Source: Azoarcus_F sp048158365 (GTDB taxonomy: Bacteria; Pseudomonadota; Gammaproteobacteria; Burkholderiales; Rhodocyclaceae). From it: a stretch of DNA of 64,000 nucleotides. Each line of letters starts with the position of its first letter. Within the stretch, counting starts at the first letter, position 1. Positions 16,352 through 25,260 of this stretch are shown piece after piece. Where the stretch lies: the NCBI GenBank assembly GCA_048158365.1, contig JBLLNL010000014.1, one strand, 5' to 3'. The notes under the pieces are model-generated. The model searched no databases, was not told where the DNA came from, and saw only the letters and a program-made list of their open reading frames with translations. A program made the position numbers and the translations under genes.

Positions 16352-17410
16352 TCAGTCGTCGTGATCGTGCAGCGGAATGTATTCGGGGTTGATCGCGTCG
16401 ACCACGCCGCCGACGAGATTGTTCTGGTATAACGCGCGCAGGTCGACGCCCTCGCCGGCGATGAGCCGGATCGACGCGATCGCATCGGCAAGCTTCGTCG
16501 CCTGTTGCCGTGCCGCCGACTCGCCCTCTGCGGCGCTGATCGCGACGAAACGGACCTGCTCGCCGGGACGCCTGGCTGCGAGACGGGGCAGGTCGGTGGT
16601 GATCACGGTCGCGATCTTCGGATAGCCGCCGGCGGTCTGCGCATCGGCGAGCAACACGATCGGCAGACCGTTGCCGGGTACCTGTATCGCACCGGGGACG
16701 ATCGCATCCGACACGATTTCCTGGCCGCGATCGAGGTCGTGACGGATCGGCTCGCCGTTCAGCCGGATGCCCATGCGGTCGGTAGCGGCACTGACGGTGT
16801 AGGTCTGGCCGAGAAAGGTTTCACGCGCGACGGCATCGAAATGCGTGTGTTGCGGGCCGAGCACCAGTCTGATCGGATCGTCGTCGTATTCAGGCGGCCG
16901 GGGCAGTGAGCGTGCCGGCGCGGCATCGGCCGCCGCGGCAGGAAGACGATCGCCCGCGTGCAAGGCGCGACCCTGCCAGCCGCCCAGGCCTGCCCGGACG
17001 TAGGTCGAGGCGCTGTTCATTTGACGTGGAATCACGAGTCCCGAGACGGCAAGCAACGCGATCCGGCCGCGTTCCATGCGGATGATGCGCAGCGTGTCGC
17101 CGGGTTCGAGTACGTGGCTGCGCCAGGCGGCCGCGGCGCGGGGCCCGTCCGGGCCGGTGATCTCGAGTCTGACGTCACCGGCAATGGCGACCCGTACCGC
17201 GCCATGCTTGGCCTCGAACTGCTGTCCACCGTCGAAACACTCAATTGCCGGGTGACCGGCCGGATTGCCCGCGAGTGCATTGGCGATGGCAAGAAGGTTG
17301 GGGTCGAGCGTGCCGGAGCATGGTACGCCGATGCGTCGAAAGCCGAAGCGCCCCTTGTCCTGCACCGACGCGTAGGCGCCTGCCGAAACGATGGTGAGAG
17401 CGGCGCTCAC
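16352..17410 (-). CDS. pxpC: 5-oxoprolinase subunit PxpC (biotin-dependent carboxyltransferase-like)
   Basis: The roughly 352-residue protein has the KipA/PxpC hallmark QDKGRFGFRRIGVPCSGTLD and NALAGNPAGHPAIEC. I place the start at the GTG overlapping the pxpB stop (GTGA at 17410-17407), which indicates translational coupling; the frame runs upstream to 17449 without a better signal. It contributes with PxpB to 5-oxoproline activation. Confidence 0.88.
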   Translation of the reverse strand: MSAALTIVSAGAYASVQDKGRFGFRRIGVPCSGTLDPNLLAIANALAGNPAGHPAIECFDGGQQFEAKHGAVRVAIAGDVRLEITGPDGPRAAAAWRSHVLEPGDTLRIIRMERGRIALLAVSGLVIPRQMNSASTYVRAGLGGWQGRALHAGDRLPAAAADAAPARSLPRPPEYDDDPIRLVLGPQHTHFDAVARETFLGQTYTVSAATDRMGIRLNGEPIRHDLDRGQEIVSDAIVPGAIQVPGNGLPIVLLADAQTAGGYPKIATVITTDLPRLAARRPGEQVRFVAISAAEGESAARQQATKLADAIASIRLIAGEGVDLRALYQNNLVGGVVDAINPEYIPLHDHDD

Positions 17411-18183
17411 GCTTGCGCCTGTCCGATGCTTGCGGCGCCGACGTCGCACCAGCGATGCGGGTCGATCCGGCCCGATTCGAGTTCCCGGGCGAGCGCGTCG
17501 TACTCGTCTCGCCCAACCGGGAGAAAGCTCACCCGGTCACCGGGCTGAAGCAGCGCAGGGTCGGTCCGCGTCGGGTCGAACAGGCGCACCGGGCAACGCC
17601 CCAGCAGGTGCCACCCGCCCGGACTTTCCCACGGATAGATCGCGGTCAGACCAGTGGCGATCGCAACGCTGCCAGCGGGTACGCGAACCCTGGGCTCGTG
17701 CCGCCGGGGCAGACGAAGCCGTTCCGGCAGATCGCCCATGAACGGAAAGCCGGGCAGAAAGCCGAGCATGTAGACAACGTACTCGGTACCGGCATGCAGT
17801 TGCACGACCGTTGCCGTGTCAGCGTCTATGCGGCGGGCAACGTCATCCAGGTCGGGGGCCGCATCGCCTTCGTAGCAGGCCGGCAGTCGCCAGTGGCAGG
17901 GATCGGCGGTGACCGCTTCGTCGGCGTCATCGAGGATGTGTGCAATGCGAGCGGTCAGCTTCGTGCGGGATGTGACCAGCGGATCGTAGATCACCGTCAG
18001 CGACCTGAAGGTCGGCACGGCCTCGACGATGCCCTCGAGATCGCCGTGCTGTCGGACCGTGTCGATCGCCAGATCGAGAGCCCTTACCCGGCGCTGCAGG
18101 ACGGGGTCGATCGTGTCGCCGAATTCGATCGTGAATGCGGCGTCGCCGAGGTCGAGGATGCGATGGTTCCGTCGGTCGGACAT
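17407..18183 (-). CDS. pxpB: 5-oxoprolinase subunit PxpB (KipI family)
   Basis: The 258-residue protein carries the KipI/PxpB features GFLPGFPFMGDLPERLRLPR, RVPAGSVAIAT and YPWESPGGWHLLG near the C-terminal half. The long frame upstream to 18624 is a shadow of the regulator gene. The ATG at 18183 follows GGGGA and lies 17 bases after the regulator stop. It is the first catalytic gene of the pxp operon. Confidence 0.88.
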   Translation of the reverse strand: MSDRRNHRILDLGDAAFTIEFGDTIDPVLQRRVRALDLAIDTVRQHGDLEGIVEAVPTFRSLTVIYDPLVTSRTKLTARIAHILDDADEAVTADPCHWRLPACYEGDAAPDLDDVARRIDADTATVVQLHAGTEYVVYMLGFLPGFPFMGDLPERLRLPRRHEPRVRVPAGSVAIATGLTAIYPWESPGGWHLLGRCPVRLFDPTRTDPALLQPGDRVSFLPVGRDEYDALARELESGRIDPHRWCDVGAASIGQAQA

Positions 18184-18200
18184 GGTTTGGGTCCCCAGGG

Positions 18201-18743
18201 TCACGGTGCGCTGGTCGAGGCGGCCCGGGCGGCCTGGTCGTAGCGACCCGACAGCGTCCGCAGCAGCCGCGCGAGCTCGCCGATCTGCTTGTTCTCGGTC
18301 TCGGTGCCGGAATAACCGGGCATCAGGCAAGCCTCGCGAATCTGGCGGTAGCGCTCGCAGATGTCGTCTCCAGTGGGCGTGGTCGAGTAGAAGACTTCCT
18401 TGCCATGGCGGACGCTCTTCACGAGACCCAGGCCGGCGAGCTTCTTGAGGGAATAATTGACGACGTGGGCGTCCTCGATGTTGAGCACGAAGCAGATGTC
18501 GGACAGGCGTTTCTCGGTGCTGCGGTGCGCAACATGATGCAGCACCAAAACGTCGGTCGGCGCCATGTCCTTGACCCCGGAGGCGGCCATGCAACGCATC
18601 ATCCAGCGTGCGAAGCCGTGCCACGCGATGATCAGGCCGAACTCGAATTCGGAGAGTTCGGGTGACTTGGGTGAGATCAGATGTTGGGATGTCACGATTC
18701 TGCCGCCGGGTGCGTTGGAAGTGTGCAGGGTTGGTTTTGGCAT
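18201..18743 (-). CDS. Winged-helix (MarR-like) transcriptional regulator
   Basis: This 180-residue protein carries a winged-helix domain (LSDICFVLNIEDAHVVNYSL as the helix-turn-helix, KSVRHGKEVFYSTTPTGDDI as the wing). Helical ends probably dimerise. It heads the leftward pxp operon and is divergent from the TRAP genes at 18890, so it probably controls both from the AT-rich gap between them. The ligand may be 5-oxoproline or whatever the TRAP system imports (inference). Confidence 0.8.
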   Translation of the reverse strand: MPKPTLHTSNAPGGRIVTSQHLISPKSPELSEFEFGLIIAWHGFARWMMRCMAASGVKDMAPTDVLVLHHVAHRSTEKRLSDICFVLNIEDAHVVNYSLKKLAGLGLVKSVRHGKEVFYSTTPTGDDICERYRQIREACLMPGYSGTETENKQIGELARLLRTLSGRYDQAARAASTSAP

Positions 18744-18776
18744 CTTATCTCCATTGTGTTAATGATTTCTTGACAA

Positions 18777-18806
18777 ATTATAATAGAAATACCAATATTT
18801 TATCAA
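18777..18806 (-). promoter_or_regulatory. Predicted sigma-70 promoter of the pxp operon in the divergent region
   Basis: On the reverse strand TTGATA (18806-18801) and TATAAT (18782-18777) are separated by 18 bases, close to consensus, and point at the regulator start. On the forward strand TTGACA at 18770-18775 could serve the TRAP genes, with a weak CAATAT 17 bases later. The gap is much AT-richer than its surroundings. Confidence 0.55.
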
Positions 18807-18889
18807 CGACCAATTTCGACGCGCTTCCCGCTTCGGGTCGTCTGCAAAGTTGAACCCTGTTTCTCCCTACTCTCTCGGAGGTTCTTGCG

Positions 18890-19873
18890 ATGAACACTGC
18901 GTTGCGCTGTATCGGTCTTGCCCTTGTCACTTCCTTCGTCGCCGCTGCACCTGCCGTCGCGCAGACGACCTGGGACATGCCCACGCCCTATCCGGCGACC
19001 AATTTCCACACCGAAAACATCAAGCAGTTCGCGAGCGAAGTCGAAGCGGCCACCGGCGGCAAGCTCAAGATCACGGTTCATCCGGGTGGCTCGCTGTTCA
19101 AGGCCAACGAGATCCGTCGCGCGGTGCAGACCGGCCAGGCGCAGATCGGCGAGGTGATCATCTCCGGCATGGCGAACGAGGATCCGTTCTTCGCGCTGGA
19201 CAATGTGCCTTTCCTTGCGAGCAGCTACGAGGACGCGAGGGTGCTGTGGGACGTCTCCCGGGATGCGGTCAATGAGCGTCTCGAGAAGGCCGGCCTGACG
19301 ATGCTTTTCTCGGTGCCGTGGCAGCCGCAGGGCATGTACTCCATGACCGAGTTGTCGGGGGTAGGCGATTTGCGCAGCATGAAGATCCGCTCCTACAGCC
19401 CGACCGTCGCACGCATGATCGAGCTGATGGGTGGCCAACCGGTGACGGTGCAGGCGGCCGACCTGACGCAGGCGCTGTCGACCGGTGTCGTGTCGGCCAA
19501 CATCACGTCGTCGGCGACCGGCTACGACTCCAAGAGCTGGGAGCAACTGTCGTACTACGCGGATGTGCGCGCGTGGCTGCCGAAGAATGTCGTGTTCGTA
19601 CGCACCCGCGATTTCAACGCGCTCGACCAGGCCACACGTGATGCGGTGCTGGCCGCCGCGGCCGAGGCCGAGACCCGTGGCTGGGCGAGTTCCGCCGAGC
19701 GCAACGACTGGTATCTGGAGCAGCTTCGTGCCAATGGCATGAACGTCGTCGCGCCGTCGCCCGAGTTCGATGCCGAACTGCGCAAGATCGGCGACACGAT
19801 GACCGACGAGTGGGTGCAGAGCGTCGGTGCCGACGGGCAGGCGGTCCTCGACGCGTATCGCGCCGCCCGCTGA
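18890..19873 (+). CDS. TRAP transporter substrate-binding protein (DctP family)
   Basis: The 327-residue periplasmic protein has a signal peptide ending AVAQT. DctP motifs follow: FHTENIKQFASEVEAATGGK, VHPGGSLFKANEIRRAVQTG and LRSMKIRSYSPTVARMIELM. The central Arg of KIRSYS normally pairs with the substrate carboxylate, so an organic acid ligand is expected. GGAGG precedes the start. The two permease genes follow in the same direction, and the divergent pxp operon suggests a pyroglutamate-like ligand (inference). Confidence 0.88.
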   Translation: MNTALRCIGLALVTSFVAAAPAVAQTTWDMPTPYPATNFHTENIKQFASEVEAATGGKLKITVHPGGSLFKANEIRRAVQTGQAQIGEVIISGMANEDPFFALDNVPFLASSYEDARVLWDVSRDAVNERLEKAGLTMLFSVPWQPQGMYSMTELSGVGDLRSMKIRSYSPTVARMIELMGGQPVTVQAADLTQALSTGVVSANITSSATGYDSKSWEQLSYYADVRAWLPKNVVFVRTRDFNALDQATRDAVLAAAAEAETRGWASSAERNDWYLEQLRANGMNVVAPSPEFDAELRKIGDTMTDEWVQSVGADGQAVLDAYRAAR

Positions 19874-20000
19874 CGTCTGCGCTCTCCCGGCCGGACCGGG
19901 CGCTGTGCCCGCACATCGAAGTGCTGGCGCGCCCCGTCCGGCGCCCTTCGCGGCCCCGCTTGCCGGACCGCGCCCCCAGACCTTCCGGAGAATGGCATCG

Positions 20001-20519
20001 ATGAGAGCCGTACTCAATTTTCTGTACCGTGCGGTTGGCGGACTCGCCGCGATCGGCATGGTCGGTACCCTGTTCTTCGTTGCGACAGGTATCGTCAGCC
20101 GCCCTCTCGGAATCTACCTGCGCGGCACCGACGCCTATGCGGGCTATACGATGGCAGCCTGCGGATTCCTCGCTCTGGCGTACACCTTCAAACACGGTGA
20201 GCATATCCGCGTCAGCCTGTTGCTGGAGCGGCTCGGTGCCAGGATGCGGCTGGTTGCGGAATGGTTCTCCCTGCTGGTCGGTGTGGCCATCACGGGTACG
20301 CTGGCCTTCTACACGGCCAGGATGGCTTGGTTCTCGTACGAGTTTGGCGATCGCTCGCAGGGCATCGACGCCACCCCCCTCTGGATGCCGCAGATGCTGA
20401 TGGTGTTAGGCACCGTGGTCTTCTTCATCGCCTTGCTCGACGACCTGGTGATGCGGGTTATGGGACGCGAGCCGGTACGGTTGTCCGGGGCCGGCCAGAA
20501 CCAGACCCGGATGGAATAA
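20001..20519 (+). CDS. TRAP transporter small permease (DctQ family)
   Basis: The 172-residue protein has four hydrophobic helices (for example LAAIGMVGTLFFVATGIV and VVFFIALLDDLVMRVM) and the DctQ features AYTFKHGEHIRVSLLLERL. I chose the ATG at 20001 behind GGAG at 19987-19990. It is separated by 127 bases from the binding-protein gene and by nine bases from the large permease. Confidence 0.87.
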   Translation: MRAVLNFLYRAVGGLAAIGMVGTLFFVATGIVSRPLGIYLRGTDAYAGYTMAACGFLALAYTFKHGEHIRVSLLLERLGARMRLVAEWFSLLVGVAITGTLAFYTARMAWFSYEFGDRSQGIDATPLWMPQMLMVLGTVVFFIALLDDLVMRVMGREPVRLSGAGQNQTRME

Positions 20520-20528
20520 GGAGCAGGC

Positions 20529-21827
20529 ATGGACATCATCGTTGCACTCTTTCTCGTCCTTGCGATGCTGCTGATGCTCGCGGGCGGGGTGTGGATCGGA
20601 CTCGCGCTGATCGCGGTTGGCGTCCTCGGCATGCTCGGATTCACGTCGCGTGCGCCGGGTGACGGCATGGCGATGAGCATCTGGGGCATGGGGTCGAGCT
20701 GGACGCTGACCGCGTTGCCACTGTTCCTGTGGATGGGCGAGATCCTGTTCCGCACCCGGTTGTCGGCCGACATGTTCAAGGGGCTGGCGCCGTGGCTGGA
20801 GCGCCTGCCCGGCCGGCTTCTGCACACCAACATCATCGGCTGTACCTTGTTTGCGGCGGTGTCCGGTTCGTCTGCGGCGACCTGTGCGACCATCGGCAAG
20901 ATCAACCTGCCCGAGCTGTCGAAGCGGGGCTATCCGGAGTCGATGGTGATCGGAACGCTGGCGGGTGCAGGCACATTGGGCCTGCTGATTCCGCCGTCCA
21001 TCATCATGATTGTCTATGGCGTCGCGGCGGACGTATCGATCGCGCGCCTTTTCATCGGCGGCGTGCTGCCCGGAGTGTTGCTCGCGACGCTGTTCATGGG
21101 CTGGGTCGTGATCTGGTCGCTGATGCATCCCGACCGGATTCCGGCGGCCGACCTGCGCTCGACCTTCATGCAGAAGATGTATGCGTCGCGCAACCTGATC
21201 CCGGTGGTCGCGCTGATCGGTGCGGTGCTCGGCGGGATCTACTCCGGCATCGCCACCGCGACCGAAGCGGCCGCGCTCGGCGTGATCGGCGCGCTGGTGA
21301 TCGCAGCGAGCCAGGGTGCACTGACGCGCGAGTCCTTCGTCGCAAGCCTGATGGGGGCGACCCGGCTCTACTGCATGATTGCGCTGATCCTGGCCGGTTC
21401 GGCCTTTCTGACGCTGGCGATGGGCTACATCGGCCTGCCGCGCCATCTCGCCGCGTGGATAGGCGAACTGGGCCTGTCGCCGGCGATGCTGCTGATCGCG
21501 CTGACGCTGTTCTTCATCCTGCTCGGCTGCTTCCTGGATGCGATCTCGATCGTCGTGCTGACGATGGCGGTGCTGATGCCGACCATTCACACCGCCGGTA
21601 TCGACCCGCTGTGGTTCGGCATCTTCGTCGTCGTCGTGGTCGAAATGGCGCAGATCACGCCACCGGTCGGCTTCAATCTGTTCGTGCTGCAAGGCATCAC
21701 CGGGCGCGAGATCACGCGTGTGGCCGTCTATGCGCTGCCGTATTTCATCCTGATGTGTGTGGCGATCGTGCTGCTGTACCTGTTCCCGCAGATAGTGACC
21801 TGGCTGCCTGGGCAGATGATGGGCTAG
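20529..21827 (+). CDS. TRAP transporter large permease (DctM family)
   Basis: The 432-residue inner-membrane protein has about 12 helices. Typical DctM segments are LPLFLWMGEILFRTRLS, VSGSSAATCATIGKINLPEL, AGTLGLLIPPSIIMIVYGV and EMAQITPPVGFNLFVLQGI. It forms the sodium-driven import channel with the DctQ partner. AAGGAGC precedes the ATG. It is the last gene of the TRAP operon. Confidence 0.9.
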   Translation: MDIIVALFLVLAMLLMLAGGVWIGLALIAVGVLGMLGFTSRAPGDGMAMSIWGMGSSWTLTALPLFLWMGEILFRTRLSADMFKGLAPWLERLPGRLLHTNIIGCTLFAAVSGSSAATCATIGKINLPELSKRGYPESMVIGTLAGAGTLGLLIPPSIIMIVYGVAADVSIARLFIGGVLPGVLLATLFMGWVVIWSLMHPDRIPAADLRSTFMQKMYASRNLIPVVALIGAVLGGIYSGIATATEAAALGVIGALVIAASQGALTRESFVASLMGATRLYCMIALILAGSAFLTLAMGYIGLPRHLAAWIGELGLSPAMLLIALTLFFILLGCFLDAISIVVLTMAVLMPTIHTAGIDPLWFGIFVVVVVEMAQITPPVGFNLFVLQGITGREITRVAVYALPYFILMCVAIVLLYLFPQIVTWLPGQMMG

Positions 21828-21858
21828 CCGGGATGGTTCGAGGCATACTGCGGTCACC

Positions 21859-22131
21859 ATGGTCACCGCCACGTTTCGCTTCTACGAGGAACTGAACGAC
21901 TTTCTGGCGCCGCATCACCGCCGGCGGGAGTTCGACGTGCCTTGTCGATCGGGCGGACCGGCGCGGATTCCGCCGATGGTGAGGGGCCGCCACCAGCGTT
22001 TCAGTACCTGCGACGTGTGCCGGCGGGTGTTCTGGGAGGGCTCGCACTGGCAGCACATGCGCGACTCGTGGATGAACTGCTGGCGCGGGGCTGAAGCGGG
22101 TGGGTGGGTTCCGGCCAGCGAAATACCGTGA
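21859..22131 (+). pseudogene. Internally deleted Mut7-C ubiquitin/RNase domain protein
   Basis: The 90-residue frame joins the N-terminus of Mut7-C proteins (MVTATFRFYEELNDFLAPHH, ubiquitin-like fold) directly to their C-terminal zinc-finger-like end (RFSTCDVCRRVFWEGSHWQH). Intact relatives are about 250 residues with a PIN-like RNase core and a second CxxC between these parts; both are missing here. The frame is open, so a short protein might be made, but nuclease function is not expected. Confidence 0.7.
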
Positions 22132-22139
22132 GGCGCAGC

Positions 22140-22328
22140 GAGCCGGGGATGACTGCAGCCCCCCGCGGCTCCGACGGCCACTCGCGCTGCCGCTGTAAGG
22201 CTCGCTTCGCTGCGATCCCTGAACTCGCGCTTCGCGCTCAGACAGCAGGGATCGCGGGCGCTACGCGCGCCAACAGCGGCATGCACTCGGGCCGAGTCGC
22301 CGCGGAGGGCTGCAGTCATCCCCGGCTC
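22140..22328. repeat. 189-bp nested palindromic element
   Basis: Outer arms of 31 bases (left starting GAGCCGGGGATGACTGCAGC, right ending in its complement) match at 29 positions. Inside, a second hairpin GCGATCCCTG/CAGGGATCGC encloses GCGCTTCGCGC. The whole block can fold into one long stem with a few interior loops. It lies between the Mut7-C remnant and prfC and codes for nothing obvious. It looks like a MITE or a REP-type intergenic repeat; no flanking target duplication was found by eye. Confidence 0.65.
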
Positions 22329-22464
22329 GCCATTTCATGCGTCGTGCGATTGCGCTGAGACTTAGGCCTATCCTGGTCCTACGCGGTCGGCTTCCTTGCT
22401 AAAATCAGGCTTTTGCCGCCATCCGGGTCCGGGTCGGCGGCTTCGTCATTTTTTGGCTGAAACG

Positions 22465-24099
22465 ATGACCGACACCCCTTTCCCGCCCGAGCTGTTGCGT
22501 GACGTCGCGAAGCGCCGCACCTTCGGTATCATCTCCCACCCCGACGCGGGCAAGACCACGCTGACCGAGAAGCTGCTGCTGTTCGGCGGCGCGATCCAGC
22601 TCGCCGGCACCGTCAAGGCCAGGAAGAGTGCGCGCCACGCGACCTCGGACTGGATGGAGGTCGAGAAGCAGCGCGGCATCTCGGTCACCAGCTCGGTGAT
22701 GCAGTTCGAGTACGCCGACCACACCATCAACCTGCTCGACACCCCGGGCCACCAGGACTTCTCGGAGGACACCTACCGCGTGCTGACCGCGGTGGATGCA
22801 GCAGTGATGGTCATCGACGCGGCCAAGGGGGTCGAGGCGCAGACGATCAAGCTGCTCGAAGTCTGCCGGCTGCGCGACACGCCGATCATCACGTTCGTGA
22901 ACAAGCTCGACCGCGAGGTGCGTGAACCCTTCGATCTGTTGTCCGAGATCGAGGACGTGCTCAAGATCGAGTGCGCGCCGATCACCTGGCCGGTGGGCAT
23001 GGGCAAGACCTTCCGAGGCGTGTATCACCTGCTCGAGGACCGCGTGCTGCGCTTCACGCCGGGCGAAGAGCGGCGCTCCGAGGCCGAAGTGATCAAGGGC
23101 ATCGCCAATCCCCAGCTCGATGCGCTCTTTCCGCTGGAGATCGGACAGGTGCGCGAGGACGTGGATCTGATCGGGGGCGCGTCGGCACCGTTCTCGATCG
23201 AGGATTTTCTCGCCGGCAGGCAGACGCCAGTGTTCTTCGGTTCCGGGATCAACAACTTCGGCGTGCAGGAGATCCTGCAGGCGCTGCTCGATTGGGCGCC
23301 GCCACCGCAGCCGCGCGTCGCCGGCCTCGTTACGGGCGTGAGTGAAACCGGCACCCGCATGGTCCGGCCCGCAGAGGCACCTTTCACCGGCTTCGTGTTC
23401 AAGATCCAGGCCAACATGGACCCCAGGCACCGTGACCGAATCGCGTTCTTCCGCATCTGCTCCGGGCGCTACACGTCCGGCATGAAGGTCAGGCACGTTC
23501 GGCTCGGGCGCGACATGAAGCTCGCCAACGCGCTGACCTTCATGGCCAACGAGCGGGTGCACAAGGAAGACGGCGTGGCTGGCGACATCATCGGCATCCA
23601 CAACCACGGCCAGCTGCAGATCGGCGATACGCTGACCGAAGGCGAGGCGCTGGGCTACAAGGGCATTCCGTACTTTTCGCCGGAGCTCTTCCGCTCCGCG
23701 CGGCTGCGCGATCCGCTCAAGACCAAGCAGTTGCAGAAGGGTCTGCAGGAACTCGGCGAGGAGGGCGCGATCCAGGTGTTCGAGCAGGAAGGCGGCAACA
23801 TGCTTCTCGGTGCGGTTGGCACGCTCCAGTTCGAGGTCGTCGCGCAGCGTCTGAAGGACGAGTACAAGGTCGATGCAATCTTCGAGTCGGCGGACATCTA
23901 TACCGCACGCTGGTTGACCTTCCCGGACGAGCTGACCCGCCGCAACTTCGAGCGCGAGCAATCGATCCGACTGGGCAAGGACGTCGACGGCAACCCGGTC
24001 TATCTGGCCAGCACCCGTTACAACCTCGACGTGACGATGGAGAAGTGGCCCAAGGTCGGCTTCCACGCGACCCGGGAGCACGGGCAGGTGCTGGGCTGA
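22465..24099 (+). CDS. prfC: Peptide chain release factor 3
   Basis: RF3 is a ribosomal GTPase that removes RF1/RF2 after peptide release. The 544-residue protein shows the GTPase boxes SHPDAGKTTLTEKLL (G1), RGISVTSSVMQF (switch I), DTPGHQDFSEDTYR (G3) and NKLDREV (G4), with RF3-specific continuation FRICSGRYTSGMKVRHVRLG. The start at MTDTPFPPELL matches usual N-termini; the upstream frame to 22396 is not needed. It is monocistronic. Confidence 0.95.
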   Translation: MTDTPFPPELLRDVAKRRTFGIISHPDAGKTTLTEKLLLFGGAIQLAGTVKARKSARHATSDWMEVEKQRGISVTSSVMQFEYADHTINLLDTPGHQDFSEDTYRVLTAVDAAVMVIDAAKGVEAQTIKLLEVCRLRDTPIITFVNKLDREVREPFDLLSEIEDVLKIECAPITWPVGMGKTFRGVYHLLEDRVLRFTPGEERRSEAEVIKGIANPQLDALFPLEIGQVREDVDLIGGASAPFSIEDFLAGRQTPVFFGSGINNFGVQEILQALLDWAPPPQPRVAGLVTGVSETGTRMVRPAEAPFTGFVFKIQANMDPRHRDRIAFFRICSGRYTSGMKVRHVRLGRDMKLANALTFMANERVHKEDGVAGDIIGIHNHGQLQIGDTLTEGEALGYKGIPYFSPELFRSARLRDPLKTKQLQKGLQELGEEGAIQVFEQEGGNMLLGAVGTLQFEVVAQRLKDEYKVDAIFESADIYTARWLTFPDELTRRNFEREQSIRLGKDVDGNPVYLASTRYNLDVTMEKWPKVGFHATREHGQVLG

Positions 24100-24229
24100 A
24101 ACGTGCCTCGGGTTCGTGTTCGTCACCGGACGCGTTCGCGTGCGGTGACGGCAGGCGTGTGGTCCGGGCCCCAGCCGCCACCGCCGGGCGAGGATGAACC
24201 CCGGGCAGCGTCGAATGGTCCGACACGAC

Positions 24230-24748
24230 ATGAACGAACCCGTTGCTACGCAGCGCCGCCTCGGACGCGGCATGATCATCCTGGCCTGGCTGGTCGCGAT
24301 CGGCCTGCTGTGGGTGTTCTTCGACGACGTGCTGGACCGGCGCGAGAATCCGAATCGCAACCTGATGATCCAGCCCGGCGTGGCCGAACTGGTGCTCAAG
24401 CGCAACCGTGCCGGACATTACGTCGCGCCCGGCACGATCAACGGCCAGAAGGTGCAGTTTCTGCTGGACACCGGGGCCACCCAGGTCTCGGTGCCGGCCC
24501 ATCTGGGCCCGACGCTGGGCCTGTCGCCCGGTGCGCCGATGCAGGTGATGACCGCCAACGGCGCGGTGACGGTGCGCGCGACCGTCATCGACGAACTCGG
24601 GCTCGGGCCCTTCCGCATCCAGAACGTGCGCAGCCACCTGAATCCGGGTTTTCGTGACGATCAGGTCCTGCTCGGCATGAGCGTGCTGCGCCATCTGGAG
24701 TTCACGCAGCGGGGCGACACGCTGATCCTGCGTCCGCACGGCGGATGA
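24230..24748 (+). CDS. Membrane-anchored retropepsin-like aspartic protease
   Basis: The 172-residue protein has an N-terminal anchor (GMIILAWLVAIGLLWVFFDD) and a clan AA aspartic protease domain: VQFLLDTGATQVSVPAHLG holds the active-site D-T-G, and VLLGMSVLRHLEF is the conserved C-terminal strand. Such single-domain proteins dimerise like retroviral proteases and face the periplasm; their substrates are unknown. The start could also be the upstream ATG at 24194. Confidence 0.82.
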   Translation: MNEPVATQRRLGRGMIILAWLVAIGLLWVFFDDVLDRRENPNRNLMIQPGVAELVLKRNRAGHYVAPGTINGQKVQFLLDTGATQVSVPAHLGPTLGLSPGAPMQVMTANGAVTVRATVIDELGLGPFRIQNVRSHLNPGFRDDQVLLGMSVLRHLEFTQRGDTLILRPHGG

Positions 24749-24823
24749 TGCATGATTGGCCTTGTCGCCTGCGCGGCGTACAAGGCCGATTGATTCAGGT
24801 GCGCGTGGTGCCGTGCCGCGTCG

Positions 24824-25075
24824 TCAGTCTTCCAGCAGACTGCGCAGCATCCACGCGTTCTTTTCGTGGATCTGCATGCGCTGCGTGAGCAGGTCGGCGG
24901 TCGGCTCATCGTCGACCTTGCCGACCAGCGGCAGGATGCTGCGGGCGGTCCTGACCACTGCCTCCTGACCCATGACCAGGTGGCTGATCATCTCCTTCGC
25001 GCTCATCCCGCCGTCCGGTTCGGCGAGGCTGCCGAGCTTCTGGAATTCCTTGTAGGTGCCGGGGGCCGGAACCAT
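24824..25075 (-). pseudogene. Dps/ferritin-like protein, C-terminal half
   Basis: The 83 residues match the second half of Dps proteins (GTYKEFQKLGSLAEPDGG, EMISHLVMGQEAVVRTARS, then DLLTQRMQIHEKNAWMLRSL and stop). The N-terminal half, which carries the ferroxidase His/Asp/Glu residues, is absent. An AGGA precedes the new ATG, so a fragment may be translated. It is head-to-head with the equally headless LuxR-type gene at 25261, and one deletion across the divergent pair would explain both. Confidence 0.65.
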
Positions 25076-25260
25076 GGTTTCATCCTATGCCCGGTCCGCG
25101 CGGGTTGCCAATGAAAGCACGGGATGAGCACAATCATCGCATGCTATCGAGCTTCGATCATCGGCCATGCATGCACCTTCATGTGGCCGGACCGGGTGGC
25201 ACGCACCGATAGGGTGCGTAGTGCAAGACATGCCCACCCGGCGCAGATCGCCGCCAGGGC

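Noticed and set aside
18184..18624. Upstream extension of the pxpB frame
   Set aside because: It is a shadow of the winged-helix regulator gene; the PxpB family starts at the ATG at 18183.
22405..24405. A 666-codon open frame opposite prfC
   Set aside because: It is an antisense shadow of a highly conserved GTPase gene with no domain of its own. The same applies to long frames opposite the TRAP genes (20406-21872, 41596-43317, 44145-45452) and opposite mmsA (47291-48841).
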